In this document: positions 9,284 to 19,314 of the stretch, piece after piece
How the letters are laid out: each line of letters begins with the position of its first letter
Numbering within the stretch: the first letter of the stretch is position 1
Assembly (NCBI GenBank): GCA_033584155.1
Contig: CP138355.1
Span: 4,163,826 to 4,227,825, forward strand
Source: Candidatus Electrothrix scaldis
Lineage (GTDB): Bacteria; Desulfobacterota; Desulfobulbia; Desulfobulbales; Desulfobulbaceae
Direction: 5' to 3'
DNA length: 64,000 nucleotides
Notes under the pieces: generated by a model
Database searches by the model: none
What the model saw: the letters and a program-made list of their open reading frames with translations, nothing else
What the model was told of the DNA's origin: nothing
Position numbers and translations under genes: made by a program

Positions 9284-11776
9284 TCAGGCCTTGCTCACCT
9301 TGACCGCGCATTTCTTGTAATCCGTCTCTTTCGAGATCGGACAGGTCGCATCCAGGGTGAGTTTATTCACCAGGCGGCCCGCATCAAACCAGGGGATAAA
9401 CACCAGCCCTTCCGGCGGTTTATTCCGTCCCCGAGTCTCCAGCGGACAGGTGATCTCACCCCGACGGGAGGCGATCCTGACCAGCTGTCCGCGCTTGAGG
9501 CCACGTTTTTCCGCTTCCTTGGGATGCATGAACACCTGGGCATCAGGCACAGCCCGGTACAGCTCCGGCACCCTCCGGGTCATGGAACCGGAATGCCAAT
9601 GCTCCAGGACCCGACCGGTACAGAGCCAGAGATCATACTCCTTATCCGGTACTTCAGGAGGAGGCTCGTAAGGCAAGGCAAAAATGATCGCTTTGCCATC
9701 TTTATGACCATAAAATCTTATATCCTCGCCTTTCTTCACGTATGGATCATAACCTTCCCGGAAACGCCAGAGGGTCTCTTTCTTATCCACCACCGGCCAA
9801 CGCAGGCCGCGTGCCTTATGGTACATTTCAAAAGGAGCCAAGTCGTGACCATGACCTCGACCAAAACTGGCATATTCCTCAAACAGCCCCTTTTGCAGAT
9901 AAAAACCAAAATGATGAGCCTCGTCGTTGTCATGCCCCTTTTGCAACTCACTCAAAGGAAATTTGTCCACCTGACCATTGGCAAAGAGCACCTCATACAA
10001 GGTCTTGCCTTTATAGGCAGGATTCTTGTCCAGGAGCTCCTGAGGCCAGATCTCATCGGTTGTGAAGTATTTGGAAAACTCCACCAACTGCCAGAGATCA
10101 CTCTTTGCCTCACCAGGCGCCTTAACCTGCTGGCGGAAAAATTGGGTCCGACGTTCCGCATTGCCATAGGCCCCCTCCTTTTCCGTCCACATGGCTGTGG
10201 GCAGGATCAGGTCAGCAGCCATTGCTGTAACCGTGGGATAGGGATCAGAAACCACGACAAAGTTTTTCGGATTGCGATAGCCAGGATAGGCTTCCTCGTT
10301 GATATTGGCAGCAGCCTGCATATTATTATTACACATGACCCAATAGGCATTGAGCTTGCCGTCCTTGAGCATCCTGTTCTGGAGCACAGCATGATAACCA
10401 GGTTTCCCAGGAATGGTACCAGCGGGTAATTTCCAGATCTTCTCTGCTATCTCACGATGCTTGGGGTTTTTCACCACCATGTCAGCAGGCAGACGATGAG
10501 AGAAGGTACCCACCTCTCGGGCCGTACCGCAGGCCGAGGGCTGGCCGGTGAGCGAAAAGGGGCCATTGCCTGGCTCAGAAATCTTGCCAGTGAGCAGATG
10601 GACATTATAGCAGAGCTGATTCACCCAGGTGCCACGGGTATGCTGGTTAAAGCCCATAGTCCAGTAGGACACCACCTTGCGTTTGGGATCAGCATAGAGC
10701 TCAGCCAAGGCCTCTAAATCCTTTTTCGGAACCCCTGATATTTCATGGGCCTTGTCCAGAGTGTACTCGGAGACATACTTGGCATACTCCGCAAAACTGT
10801 ACTCCTTTGAGCCGCCTGCATCTCCAGCATTGGCCGCCTTCTTTTCCCTGGCATCTTCCGGGCGCAGGCCATAACCGATATCGGTATTACCGATGCGGAA
10901 GTTAACGTGCTTATCCACGAAATCCTTATTCACCTTATCATTCTGGATAATATAATTGGCAATATAATTCAGGATGACCATATCTGTCTGAGGCTTGAAC
11001 ACCATAGGGATATCTGCCAAGTCAAAACAACGATGCTCATAGGTGGAAAGAACTGCCACCTTCACATGCAAGGCTGTCAGGCGCCGATTGGTGAGCCGGG
11101 ACCAGAGAATGGGATGCATTTCCGCCATATTGGAGCCCCAGAGGACAAAGGCGTCTGCATTTTCCAGATCATCGTAACAGCCCATAGGCTCATCTATGCC
11201 AAAGGTACGCATAAAACCCGCAACGGCCGAGGCCATGCAATGCCGGGCATTGGGATCCAGGTTATTAGAGAGGAAGCCCGCCTTAAAGAGCTTTGATGCA
11301 GCATAGCCTTCCCAGACCTGCCATTGGCCGGACCCGAACATGCCCACCGTGGTGGGCCCATTCTTCTGAATAGCCTCTTTGTATTTTTTTGCCATGATCG
11401 TAAAGGCTTCGTCCCAGGAGACCGGAGTGAACTCGCCGTTTTTATCGTACTTACCGTTCTTCTTGCGTAATAAAGGCTTGGTGAGTCGATCCTTGCCGTA
11501 CATGATTTTGGTCAGGAAATAGCCCTTGATACAGTTCAGCCCCCTGTTTACCGGGGCATCAGGATCGCCCTGGGTTGCCACGATCCGACCGTCCTTGGTA
11601 CCCACCAACACGCTACAGCCTGTCCCGCAAAAACGACAAGGTGCCTTATCCCATCGGATGCCCTTATCCCCCTCAGCAGCCAGGGCCTTTTGCGTGGCCG
11701 GGAGCTGCGTACCCGCAACAGCGGCAGCGGCCATTGCAGCATTGGCCTTAATAAAATCACGCCTGTTTAGCTTCAT
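9284..11776 (-). CDS. napA: Periplasmic nitrate reductase catalytic subunit NapA
   Basis: Mo-bis-MGD enzyme that reduces nitrate to nitrite in the periplasm. The protein is 830 residues from the ATG at 11776, chosen because it follows AGGAGG at good spacing and gives a proper twin-arginine signal ([17 protein letters not shown]). The frame runs upstream to 11884 without need. The [4Fe-4S] motif [10 protein letters not shown] is near residue 47, with later Cys in GLNCIKGYF. The region [13 protein letters not shown] contains the Cys expected to ligate Mo. The C-terminal molydopterin-binding part is complete ([16 protein letters not shown]). It lies in napFDAGHB. Confidence 0.97.
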   Translation of the reverse strand: MKLNRRDFIKANAAMAAAAVAGTQLPATQKALAAEGDKGIRWDKAPCRFCGTGCSVLVGTKDGRIVATQGDPDAPVNRGLNCIKGYFLTKIMYGKDRLTKPLLRKKNGKYDKNGEFTPVSWDEAFTIMAKKYKEAIQKNGPTTVGMFGSGQWQVWEGYAASKLFKAGFLSNNLDPNARHCMASAVAGFMRTFGIDEPMGCYDDLENADAFVLWGSNMAEMHPILWSRLTNRRLTALHVKVAVLSTYEHRCFDLADIPMVFKPQTDMVILNYIANYIIQNDKVNKDFVDKHVNFRIGNTDIGYGLRPEDAREKKAANAGDAGGSKEYSFAEYAKYVSEYTLDKAHEISGVPKKDLEALAELYADPKRKVVSYWTMGFNQHTRGTWVNQLCYNVHLLTGKISEPGNGPFSLTGQPSACGTAREVGTFSHRLPADMVVKNPKHREIAEKIWKLPAGTIPGKPGYHAVLQNRMLKDGKLNAYWVMCNNNMQAAANINEEAYPGYRNPKNFVVVSDPYPTVTAMAADLILPTAMWTEKEGAYGNAERRTQFFRQQVKAPGEAKSDLWQLVEFSKYFTTDEIWPQELLDKNPAYKGKTLYEVLFANGQVDKFPLSELQKGHDNDEAHHFGFYLQKGLFEEYASFGRGHGHDLAPFEMYHKARGLRWPVVDKKETLWRFREGYDPYVKKGEDIRFYGHKDGKAIIFALPYEPPPEVPDKEYDLWLCTGRVLEHWHSGSMTRRVPELYRAVPDAQVFMHPKEAEKRGLKRGQLVRIASRRGEITCPLETRGRNKPPEGLVFIPWFDAGRLVNKLTLDATCPISKETDYKKCAVKVSKA

Positions 11777-11813
11777 AGACTGTCCTCCTTTCCTGGTTTC
11801 TACGCATCTGGTT

Positions 11814-12056
11814 TTATACGCACTCTTCATCGCAATAGTTATAAATAAGGGACGCAGCAAGAACGCCCTGAGTCTTTTGCACATCCATCATCACATCAGA
11901 GGGCACATTATCCGGCGTGTCCTCCAAGGTAATAACGATAGAGCCCTCGTCCTTGTTCACAGCATGGATCTCCACACCGGAGAGCTCTCCCAGGCGTTGC
12001 TGGACTGCTTCCAAGGTATCGGGAAAGACCTGGACAATAATTCCAGAAATATTCAT
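11814..12056 (-). CDS. napD: NapA signal-peptide chaperone NapD
   Basis: Small cytoplasmic chaperone that binds the Tat signal of NapA and holds back export until cofactor insertion. The 80-residue protein has the NapD pattern [18 protein letters not shown], then GVEIHAV and a ferredoxin-like beta-alpha-beta fold pattern ending in [16 protein letters not shown] lies five bases before the ATG. It starts three bases after the napF stop and precedes napA, the usual order. Confidence 0.9.
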   Translation of the reverse strand: MNISGIIVQVFPDTLEAVQQRLGELSGVEIHAVNKDEGSIVITLEDTPDNVPSDVMMDVQKTQGVLAASLIYNYCDEECV

Positions 12057-12059
12057 GTA

Positions 12060-12626
12060 TCACCTCGTCGTGGAATCTGATGGTAGAGACTGGTTCTCAG
12101 CATATTGGAGTGAAATTGCCTGAACAGGGCAACCTGCAACGCATGCCCCGCAGCCGACACACTGATCAGCCAGGATTTGTGGAAGCTGCTCCCCCTGCCC
12201 TTCTCGTAAAAAAACGATAGCCTCCTGCTCACATTGCTCCTGGCAAAGCTGGCAGAGCACCTTTTTCCGCGTAAGACAATGAGTATTGATGGTAACATGC
12301 AGTTTTCTGCGAGGCTGCTCATCGGAAAAATGCAGGGCACCGCTGGGACAAGTTCGGGCGCAATCTCCGCAGAAGTTACAAAATCCCTTGGAAAAATCCA
12401 TGAAGGGCAACCCGTCTTCTTCAAGGACGATCAGATTTCTTTCACAAGCAGCGGCACAGGCTCCGCAACTTTTGCAAAGGTCACGGAATTCCTGCTCAGA
12501 GGCAGACCAAGGCGGGGGTAAGGAGAGGGCAACAGGAGATACGACGGCTTTCTCTTGCACCCGATCTCCTTCTCCCTGAAGGAGGAAGGCGAGGCATTTA
12601 TCGACAAAAAAGGACGTCAGGTTCAT
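12060..12626 (-). CDS. napF: Ferredoxin-type protein NapF
   Basis: Cytoplasmic iron-sulfur protein of the nap system, proposed in other bacteria to help NapA cofactor assembly. Three or four [4Fe-4S] motifs are present: CKSCGACAAACE, CNFCGDCARTCP, CQLCQEQCEQ and CVGCGACVAGCP. The length of 188 residues is a little longer than the E. coli protein because of the N-terminal stretch MNLTSFFVDKCLAFLL. No good Shine-Dalgarno precedes the ATG at 12626, so the true start could be internal. It is the first gene of the operon, about 300 bases from the inferred promoter at 12939-12978. Confidence 0.85.
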   Translation of the reverse strand: MNLTSFFVDKCLAFLLQGEGDRVQEKAVVSPVALSLPPPWSASEQEFRDLCKSCGACAAACERNLIVLEEDGLPFMDFSKGFCNFCGDCARTCPSGALHFSDEQPRRKLHVTINTHCLTRKKVLCQLCQEQCEQEAIVFLREGQGEQLPQILADQCVGCGACVAGCPVQAISLQYAENQSLPSDSTTR

Positions 12627-12938
12627 ATCAACGACACCAGATACTCGCTAGGGGTGAGCAGACGGAGAAAAGCAGGACCGACATCTGACCATTGGGAACG
12701 ATATATTCTTCTTGTAATTCGGAATATTAAGGGAACGGAAACGACTCATATTTTTCTGCACAATTTCAATGTATTAACAATAAAAACACGAAGCCTTAAA
12801 ACTCGTTGATTTAGCACACAAATATCACTTTTGTTTCAACACCCTTATATTATTTCATGTTTACAAAATTATTCCTCTCGCCTATTATGAAAAAATTTAT
12901 TCCTCACTCTTCTAAACTATTCAAAGCTGTATAGCGGT

Positions 12939-12978
12939 AATGTACTCAAAGTAAAATGTTCCTTCCTTGATATAGGTC
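12939..12978 (-). promoter_or_regulatory. Fnr-type box and -10 for nap operon
   Basis: TTGATATAGGTCAA at 12965-12978 is an Fnr/Dnr-type box. On the minus strand a -10-like TACATT lies at 12939-12944, which puts the box centre about 40 bases upstream of the expected start, the class II activation position for napF. The box is also 15 bases before the regulator ATG, so it could repress the regulator. The remaining napF leader (12627-12938) shows no other clear signal. Confidence 0.6.
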
Positions 12979-12993
12979 AAAAAACAAACTTTT

Positions 12994-13671
12994 ATGCTTA
13001 CCAGAGACCAAAAAAAGACGATCCTCGCTGGCTCCATTCTTTTCCAAGGACTTTCCGATGAACTGATTAACCTGCTTGCAAACCTGACCCTGCAAAAACA
13101 ATATCAAAAAGGCGAAACTATCTTTCTGGAGGGCGGACCGGTTGCAGGATTTTATCTCGTCGCTCAAGGGCAAGTGAAAATCTTTAAATCCTCACCAAAT
13201 GGTAAGGAACAAATCTTCTATGCCCTCGGCCCAGGGGAACCCTTTGGCCTGACCCCTCTTTTTCACAACCAAAAATTCCCGGCCTGTGCAGCGAGCATGA
13301 TTCCATCCATCGCTCTTTTCTTCCCAAAAACAGAATTTCTTCAGATGACAAAAGCCCATCATCCTCTGGCACACTCTATGCTTGCCGGATTATCGCAGCG
13401 CTTGTGCAGGCTCTCAATAAAATTAGGAGACCTGGCACTCAAAGAAGTACCGCAGCGGCTGATTGCGCACTTTATCTATCTCTCAGAAGAACAAAACAGA
13501 ACTGACCGAATCCTCCTTGACATGCCCAAATCACAACTCGCCTGCCTGTTGGGCACCAGCCCTGAAAATCTCTCTCGAATTCTTGCTCACATGACCAGAG
13601 AAGGACTCATCCGGGTGCAAGGGAACATGATCGAACTCCTCCGCTATAACGAACTCCGCCAATACAACTGA
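12994..13671 (+). CDS. Crp/Fnr-family transcriptional regulator
   Basis: Cyclic-nucleotide-binding-like N-terminal domain (residues about 15-130, with GETIFLEGGPVAGFYLVAQG and the roll GEPFGLTPLF) followed by a dimer helix and a winged HTH of the Crp type (SQLACLLGTSPENLSRILAHM, recognition helix near residue 190). It has no N-terminal Cys cluster, so it is not a classical oxygen-sensing Fnr; it could be Dnr- or HcpR-like and sense NO or redox through heme. It lies between the nap operon and the octaheme cytochrome gene, each preceded by a TTGAY-N4-RTCAA box, so it very probably controls both. Confidence 0.85.
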   Translation: MLTRDQKKTILAGSILFQGLSDELINLLANLTLQKQYQKGETIFLEGGPVAGFYLVAQGQVKIFKSSPNGKEQIFYALGPGEPFGLTPLFHNQKFPACAASMIPSIALFFPKTEFLQMTKAHHPLAHSMLAGLSQRLCRLSIKLGDLALKEVPQRLIAHFIYLSEEQNRTDRILLDMPKSQLACLLGTSPENLSRILAHMTREGLIRVQGNMIELLRYNELRQYN

Positions 13672-13709
13672 AAGCCTCCTTTACCTTTTCTTTGTTTTTT
13701 TGTTCTTTT

Positions 13710-13750
13710 TTGACATAGATCAAGGAATAAATCCTGCTCACAACTATATT
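13710..13750 (+). promoter_or_regulatory. Fnr-type box and -10 for octaheme cytochrome
   Basis: TTGACATAGATCAA at 13710-13723 is a near-perfect Fnr/Dnr-type box. TATATT at 13745-13750 fits a -10 element and puts the box centre near -41 of the inferred start at about 13757. The leader to the ATG at 13929 is then about 170 bases. Confidence 0.7.
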
Positions 13751-13928
13751 ATCGAATAGCAAACAAACCCGATTACAAAAAACGGGTATTTGACATCTCT
13801 CCTTCATTGAGCATCGCCTCGCTCCAATGCCTTTTAAAAAATATACTTTTCATATAGTTACATGTTCGGCAAAGTGCGACCGGGTCACCGGTTGCTTGTA
13901 ATCAACTTTCTTTCATCGGGAGGACGTT

Positions 13929-15398
13929 ATGAGAGTGGTATTGTGGACGACTGCATTGGCGCTGGCAATTGGAATACAAGGCGGAGCAGCCTTGGCAGCT
14001 CAGGAGAGCGGTCTGCCCAAGGCAATGTCGAATGAGACAAAGACCTGTCTGGGATGTCACAAGGAAATCAACGAGGGTATGTACCAACAATGGGGTGCGA
14101 GCAAGCATTATCGCGCCAATGTTGGCTGCTACGAATGCCATAAGGCGGATAAAGGCGATGCCGATGCAATGGAGCATAACGGTTTCACTGTCTCTGTCAT
14201 TGTCTCACCCAAGGACTGTGGTCGCTGTCATGCCAAGGAGACCGAGGAATTTGCCGGTTCCCATCATTCCAAGGCCGGTCAAATCATGGGCTCCCTGGAC
14301 AACAAACTGGCCGAGGTTGTGGAAGGCAATAAGGGGATGAAGACGGCAGGTTACCCGGATGGCATTTCCGCTGCTGCGGTGAATGGCTGTTGGCAGTGTC
14401 ACGGCTCCAGGGTTGCTGTCCTTCCGGGCGGGAAACTGGATCCTGCCACTTGGCCGAACAGCGGTATTGGGCGAATCAACCCGGACGGTAGCGAGGGCAG
14501 CTGTTCCGCCTGTCATTCACGGCATAACTTCTCGGTCGAGCAGGTGCGGAACCCTGAGAACTGCGGCAAATGCCATATGGGGCCGGATCATCCTCAGATC
14601 GAAATCTACAACGAGTCCAAGCATGGTATCGCCTTCCATGCCAATAAGGACAAGATGAACATGGATTCCGCCAAGTGGATTGTGGGTGAAGACTATTCTG
14701 CTGCCCCGACCTGTGCCACTTGTCATATGTCTGCAACCAAGGACATGCCGACCAACCATAACGTCGGTTTGCGTATCAAGTGGAACAACCGTCCGGCGAT
14801 TTCCAAGGAAGCACATAAAACCGATGAAACCTGGGGGCTGGAGTCTGCAAAGATCACCGGTGACATGCGCCGCAAAAACATGAAAAAGGTCTGTATCTCC
14901 TGCCATAACGTCAACTTCACAGATAATTTCTTTATCCAGTATGAAGAGCTGATGAACCTCTATCATGAGAAGTTCGCCAGACCGGGACTGGAACTGTACG
15001 CTGCCGCCACAAAAGTATTGAAGGCGGTCAAGGGTGATACCTATGCCCAGTTCGCCCAAATGATCGACTTCACCTGGTTTGAAATCTGGCATCATGAAGG
15101 ACGGCGGGCACGTCATGCTGCGGCAATGATGGCACCGGACTATACCCATTGGCACGGCACCTATGAGGTGGCCAAGCACTGGTACGGCAAATACATTCCT
15201 GAGCTGAATGAAGTTATCGAAATGGGTAAAAGCAGTGAAAAGAAAGAGGCTGTTGCAGCAGCTGAAGAACTGGAAAAACTGCTGGCCAAAGTCCAGGCTG
15301 ATGACAACCATAAATGGGCAACAGGTCAGGAAGATGCGGCTGACAAGGCTGAGCGGACCAAACGAGCTGAAGAGTTCAAGAAACGCTACGCCAAATAA
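13929..15398 (+). CDS. Octaheme c-type cytochrome, HAO-like
   Basis: Secreted multiheme cytochrome of the hydroxylamine oxidoreductase/octaheme family, 489 residues, with a signal peptide (VVLWTTALALAIGIQGGAALA). Eight CxxCH motifs are present, near residues 40, 67, 97, 155, 193, 214, 262 and 320: CLGCH, CYECH, CGRCH, CWQCH, CSACH, CGKCH, CATCH, CISCH. The C-terminal part (HHEGRRARHAAAMMAPDYTHWHGTYEVAKHWY) matches the HAO core, then a Lys/Glu-rich helix. In bacteria with Nap but no NrfA, such proteins are thought to reduce nitrite or hydroxylamine; that role is inferred here. GGGAGGAC lies before the ATG. Presence or absence of the crosslinking Tyr of true HAO needs an alignment. Confidence 0.88.
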   Translation: MRVVLWTTALALAIGIQGGAALAAQESGLPKAMSNETKTCLGCHKEINEGMYQQWGASKHYRANVGCYECHKADKGDADAMEHNGFTVSVIVSPKDCGRCHAKETEEFAGSHHSKAGQIMGSLDNKLAEVVEGNKGMKTAGYPDGISAAAVNGCWQCHGSRVAVLPGGKLDPATWPNSGIGRINPDGSEGSCSACHSRHNFSVEQVRNPENCGKCHMGPDHPQIEIYNESKHGIAFHANKDKMNMDSAKWIVGEDYSAAPTCATCHMSATKDMPTNHNVGLRIKWNNRPAISKEAHKTDETWGLESAKITGDMRRKNMKKVCISCHNVNFTDNFFIQYEELMNLYHEKFARPGLELYAAATKVLKAVKGDTYAQFAQMIDFTWFEIWHHEGRRARHAAAMMAPDYTHWHGTYEVAKHWYGKYIPELNEVIEMGKSSEKKEAVAAAEELEKLLAKVQADDNHKWATGQEDAADKAERTKRAEEFKKRYAK

Positions 15399-15424
15399 TG
15401 TCGTAAGCTCCTCATCAACCACCT

Positions 15425-15464
15425 TAATCAAGGCTGCGCAGAGCAATCTACGTGGCCTTGATTA
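15425..15464. terminator. Inverted repeat after octaheme gene
   Basis: TAATCAAGGC / GCCTTGATTA, a perfect 10-bp stem with a 20-base loop, 26 bases after the cytochrome stop. There is no T run, so it may end transcription only with Rho or may protect the mRNA end. Confidence 0.45.
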
Positions 15465-15619
15465 TGTCGGATGTTCGGTTTACAGCCCCCCTCCCCCTTC
15501 TCCCTATCTCTCCTCGAAAATCGGTTGACGGCTTCCCTCTCCGCACGTAACATATACAGCCAAGGTATATTGAGTTACCACAAGAATTACTACAAGATCC
15601 CGGAGCCTTGTTGTCGAGC

Positions 15620-17053
15620 ATGCAGCGTCCCTATTTCGTCCTCTTTACTCCACTCTTCCTTGCCGTGATGCTCTCTTCTTCTCCGGCAACTTGCTGGGCA
15701 AGAAAAGAAACCGCCACAAAGCTCACCCTGGAAAAAGCCATCGAACGCGCGCTTCAGCATAATCGTCAACTCAAAAGCAGTACACTGGATTTGAGCAGCA
15801 GACAGGTCTACCTGGACGAGGCCTGGGACAGGTTCTCGGTGCAAATTTCCCCGCTTTCCAGCATCAACTACTCAGCTGTCAGCGATGAGGAACAGGTTGT
15901 CTGGAAGGTGGGCAGTGAAATATCAAAAAAATTCAGTAACGGCATCCAGGTCGGCGTAACACCCAATATTGCAGTCAATGACGGCAGCTACGGAACAGGT
16001 ATCAGCTGTTCGCTGGCAGTCCCCCTGCTGCGGGGATATGGTCAGGACGTTAATCTCAATACAGTGCAGGCACGGGAATACAGCCTGCATACCGCCTTTC
16101 GCCGCCTTCACCGTTATAAGATCAACACCGTACTGGAGACTGTGCAGGCCGTCTACGCCCTGATTCGTGCCCAATATCTCGTTGATCTGTACACAGAGCA
16201 GTTATCTCCGCTTCAAGGCCATCTGCACACGGCCCGCATACGAGAAAAAGCCGGAATAGGTCGTTCTATGGATGGCTATCGGGCGGAACTCCGCCTGAAA
16301 AAAGTCGAAGAACAGCTCAACAGCGCCCAAAAACACGCTGCGGAAACAGCAGACCGCCTCAAAGACCTCCTTGCCCTGCCCCTGGATAAATCCATAGAGG
16401 TACAGGCACCCCTGGAATACACTCTGATCAATATCAAACTGAACGAGGCAATCCAAATCGCCTTGCAGCACCGGATTGAGATAGGCCAGGGCCGGGCTGA
16501 TATTGTTGAAGCCCTGCGCAAGGAAAAGGTAGCGGAGCAGAATACTCTACCCGACCTTGAGCTCAAGCTCGGGTACAAACGCCAAAGTGAGGCAGAGGAA
16601 TTCGAGAACTTTTCCTTTCCTGATGAGGAGATCTGGTCGGTGGCCCTGACCAGCAGCACGGACTGGAAGCGCTCAACGGAAAAGGCGGCCCTGGCCAATA
16701 GCCGCCTGGCCGTTGATCGCAGCCGTCTGGGCCTGGAGTCTTCCCGGGAGAAAATCATTCGCGAGGTGCGTACAGTGCTCAATGCCCTTGATGCCTCCAG
16801 GGCACGCATTGCCCTCCGCCGGGAGCAAATCCATCAGGCCACAGGGAAGCAACGACTGGCCAAGGTGAAGTTCCAGTATAATGAGGGAGATAATTTTGAC
16901 CTCCTTGAGGCCGAAACCCAACTTGAACAGGCCAAGGTCGATCTGATGACCGATGAAATTCGTTACATTACCGACGGCTACCGATTCCGTGCCGCTATGG
17001 GTACCCTGATCGCCTTTGCCCCCTCCAACAAGGACTCTGCTCATACCCCATGA
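15620..17053 (+). CDS. TolC-family outer membrane efflux protein
   Basis: Outer-membrane channel of a tripartite export system. A signal peptide (FVLFTPLFLAVMLSSSPATCWA) is followed by the OEP pattern LTLEKAIERALQHNRQLKSS and two long helical repeats rich in Ala, Leu and Arg; the second repeat includes LNEAIQIALQHRIEIGQ and VALTSSTDWKR. The length of about 477 residues is normal. The ATG at 15620 gives a clean signal peptide, but TTG codons at 15608 and 15611 lie closer to a GGAG. The stop overlaps the adaptor start by four bases. The inner-membrane ABC parts lie 7 kb away at 25.4 kb. Confidence 0.85.
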   Translation: MQRPYFVLFTPLFLAVMLSSSPATCWARKETATKLTLEKAIERALQHNRQLKSSTLDLSSRQVYLDEAWDRFSVQISPLSSINYSAVSDEEQVVWKVGSEISKKFSNGIQVGVTPNIAVNDGSYGTGISCSLAVPLLRGYGQDVNLNTVQAREYSLHTAFRRLHRYKINTVLETVQAVYALIRAQYLVDLYTEQLSPLQGHLHTARIREKAGIGRSMDGYRAELRLKKVEEQLNSAQKHAAETADRLKDLLALPLDKSIEVQAPLEYTLINIKLNEAIQIALQHRIEIGQGRADIVEALRKEKVAEQNTLPDLELKLGYKRQSEAEEFENFSFPDEEIWSVALTSSTDWKRSTEKAALANSRLAVDRSRLGLESSREKIIREVRTVLNALDASRARIALRREQIHQATGKQRLAKVKFQYNEGDNFDLLEAETQLEQAKVDLMTDEIRYITDGYRFRAAMGTLIAFAPSNKDSAHTP

Positions 17054-18474
17054 AATATTTCCTCTTCCTTGTCTGCGCTGCTCTCCTCTCTGTCTTGCTG
17101 TTCAGGCAGCATGCTCCCTCTTCCTCCGAACAAGCACCTCCCCTGACCACAGTGGCGCTCCGGGATTTCCAGGTAACAGTGCGCACGGTGGGCACGCTTC
17201 ACGCCGTCAACTCCCACGTAGTCGCCTCCCGGATCAAGGGACCTGGGGCAAAGATTATCTTCCTGGCCCAGGACGGGTACCCGGTCAAAAAAGGTGATAT
17301 CCTGGTACGCTTTGATCCCACCCGTTTTGAGGAGGCAGTGGCTGAATGTACAGCCCAGATCAATGATCTGACAGCTGGGCTTGAGGCGGCAGAGCAGCTT
17401 CTGAGTTGGGAGGAAATAGAGGTGGGACATAAAATCGAGAGCGCCCGCTACAGCCTCCGGGTTGCGAAACTGGAATTGCAGCGCTTGGTGAAAGGCGACG
17501 GCCCCATGACCCTGGCCCAATATCGCGATGAACAGGAAAAGGCTGAGCTGGAACTGAAACGCTATCAAGATTATGCTGCGGATCTGGAAAAGCTGGCGCA
17601 GGAAGGCTACGAGAACCCAGCAGAACTGGGCCGCGTTCGTGATAAGATTGCAGTGGCCCAGGAGGAGTTTACCAGCGCCAAACGCCGTTTCACCTCCTAC
17701 CGGGACTTTGTTCTGCCTTCACTCACGGAAACCGCCACAGCCAAGGTGGAGAATGCCAAACTGAGCCAGCAACAGGTAGGTAAGGCCGGTGTGCATACCA
17801 TTGCCAGAGCCAAGGCCTCTGTTGATCAGGTCCAGGCAAAGCTCCAGGCTGCCCGGACCGCCCTCAACCAGGCAAAAGCGGAGCTGGAAAAAACCAGCCT
17901 CTACGCCCCCTTTGACGGCCTGGTTATCCATCACGAGGCCTTCCGCAACGGAGAGATGCGGACTGCCCAGGAGGGCGACACGGTCATCATTCATCAACCC
18001 ATCCTTTCCCTGCCCGACCTGAGCAGCCTGATCGTGAAAAGCAAAGTCCGGGAGATTGACCTGCATAAGATCAAGGTGGGGCAGCCCGCCCTGATCACCC
18101 TGGATGCCTACCCTGCCCTCCACCTCCAAGGCGAACTGGCCTTTATCGGGGCCCTGGCAAAGAAACAGCAAGGCCGTCAATCTGGAGAAAAGTATTTCCA
18201 GATCCACTTTTCCCTCAAAAGCAGCGATAAACGGCTCAGGCCGGGCATGTCAGCACGGGTGGAACTGCAAACCGCACAGGTCACTCAAGTGCTCTCCCTG
18301 CCCATTGAAGCTGTGTTCCAGGATAATAACGGTCCTTTCTGTTATGTCCAGAGAGGTACTGAGGTGCAACGACGTAGCCTGCAAACCGGGCACAGCAACG
18401 AATACTTTATCGAGATCACCGGGGGGCTGACCGCAGGGGAACAAGTCCTGTTGGTGCGACCTGACGATTATTGA
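17050..18474 (+). CDS. HlyD/MacA-type periplasmic adaptor
   Basis: Membrane-fusion protein linking an inner-membrane transporter to the TolC-like channel. It has one N-terminal membrane anchor (FLFLVCAALLSVLLF), a barrel-sandwich half near residue 60 (VVASRIKGPGAKIIFLAQDG, VKKGDILVRFDPTRFEE), a long coiled-coil hairpin (residues about 90-280), the second lipoyl half (LYAPFDGLVIHHEAFRNGE) and beta-barrel segments to the end (RPGMSARVELQT). The ATGA overlap with the channel gene shows coupling. No transporter follows directly; the next genes are reversed. Confidence 0.85.
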   Translation: MKYFLFLVCAALLSVLLFRQHAPSSSEQAPPLTTVALRDFQVTVRTVGTLHAVNSHVVASRIKGPGAKIIFLAQDGYPVKKGDILVRFDPTRFEEAVAECTAQINDLTAGLEAAEQLLSWEEIEVGHKIESARYSLRVAKLELQRLVKGDGPMTLAQYRDEQEKAELELKRYQDYAADLEKLAQEGYENPAELGRVRDKIAVAQEEFTSAKRRFTSYRDFVLPSLTETATAKVENAKLSQQQVGKAGVHTIARAKASVDQVQAKLQAARTALNQAKAELEKTSLYAPFDGLVIHHEAFRNGEMRTAQEGDTVIIHQPILSLPDLSSLIVKSKVREIDLHKIKVGQPALITLDAYPALHLQGELAFIGALAKKQQGRQSGEKYFQIHFSLKSSDKRLRPGMSARVELQTAQVTQVLSLPIEAVFQDNNGPFCYVQRGTEVQRRSLQTGHSNEYFIEITGGLTAGEQVLLVRPDDY

Positions 18475-18533
18475 TCCATGCTCAACCTCCACCCGCAATC
18501 CCAGGCATTAAAGCGGGTTGAATCGGGATAACG

Positions 18534-19094
18534 TCAAACTTTCACTCCCAGCATGCGGAGTAATGTTCCATCCTTGTCCAGTATATGGTGTTTTAATACT
18601 CCAACAATATGAAGGATCACTCCGATGATAATGCTGGTGCCAGCTATAGCGTGCAGTTCATGGGCAATACCTGCAACTGCCCCGTTCAATGGAATGACTT
18701 CCATCGGATTGGCTGGATCAGGGTTTCTGGCCACAAGCTCCAAGCCGAACAACTCAACACCATGACCACCCATTGCTGACATAACAAAACCGGAAATCGG
18801 CAGTATCACCGTACCGATCAGCAAAAGATAGTGGACAAGCTTTGACATTATTTTTTCTATTTTTTTGTATTCACGAATGGGAGGAGGCCAACCGCTTTTT
18901 ATTCTCCAGACCACTCGGAGAATGACAGGAAATATAATCAATACACCAAATGCTTTATGCCAAGGATACAGTGCATAAGCTTTTGTTTCTTCCATGAAGA
19001 CACCTACTGCCAATAACATTATCATCATGATGCCTACGATCCAGTGTAATGCCAATGTATTGCTACCGAGCTTGGATTGGGTATCGAGCTGCAT
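18534..19094 (-). CDS. Cytochrome b561 family protein
   Basis: Four-helix diheme b-type cytochrome of the inner membrane that moves electrons from quinol or a periplasmic donor. The 186-residue protein shows helices at about 12-33, 45-62, 88-110 and 140-165, with His residues in ALHWIVG, PWHKAFG, LVHYLL and AHELHAIAGTSIIIGVILHIVG placed to ligate two hemes. I chose the ATG at 19094, which has AGGAGG five bases upstream, over the ATG at 19115. It lies opposite to the efflux genes and could donate to a periplasmic reductase; its partner is unknown. Confidence 0.85.
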   Translation of the reverse strand: MQLDTQSKLGSNTLALHWIVGIMMIMLLAVGVFMEETKAYALYPWHKAFGVLIIFPVILRVVWRIKSGWPPPIREYKKIEKIMSKLVHYLLLIGTVILPISGFVMSAMGGHGVELFGLELVARNPDPANPMEVIPLNGAVAGIAHELHAIAGTSIIIGVILHIVGVLKHHILDKDGTLLRMLGVKV

Positions 19095-19298
19095 TTTTCC
19101 TCCTTGATTTTCCATTTTTTTATATTTTACGTAGACTTGTTTCCTTACTTCATGTCTGCACTGTAGACAATGAACATAAAGGGAATGTGTTAATCAAGAA
19201 ATAAATTGTAAAGATTTTGTAAGGGCAGGGACAAGAAAACCGGTGCTTCCGCTCCGGCCTCGCAACACAGACAGCCGTGATGATCAGGAGCTGCCGAA

Positions 19299-19314
19299 CT
19301 GAGTATATCATATC
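19299..19314. repeat. Direct repeat, left copy
   Basis: CTGAGTATATCATATC, overlapping the end of the PD-(D/E)XK nuclease gene. An identical 16-base copy lies at 20912-20927. The pair encloses the nuclease and the first Uma2 gene. Confidence 0.5.

Noticed and set aside
7055-9311. Frames opposite to or overlapping napB, napH and napG
   Set aside because: They are shadows of the nap genes, which have full family motifs and coupling.
1644-12848. TTTCAACACCCTTAT occurs at 1644-1658 (IS1380 start) and 12834-12848 (nap leader)
   Set aside because: 15 bases only, no flanking similarity or IS ends at the second site; likely chance.
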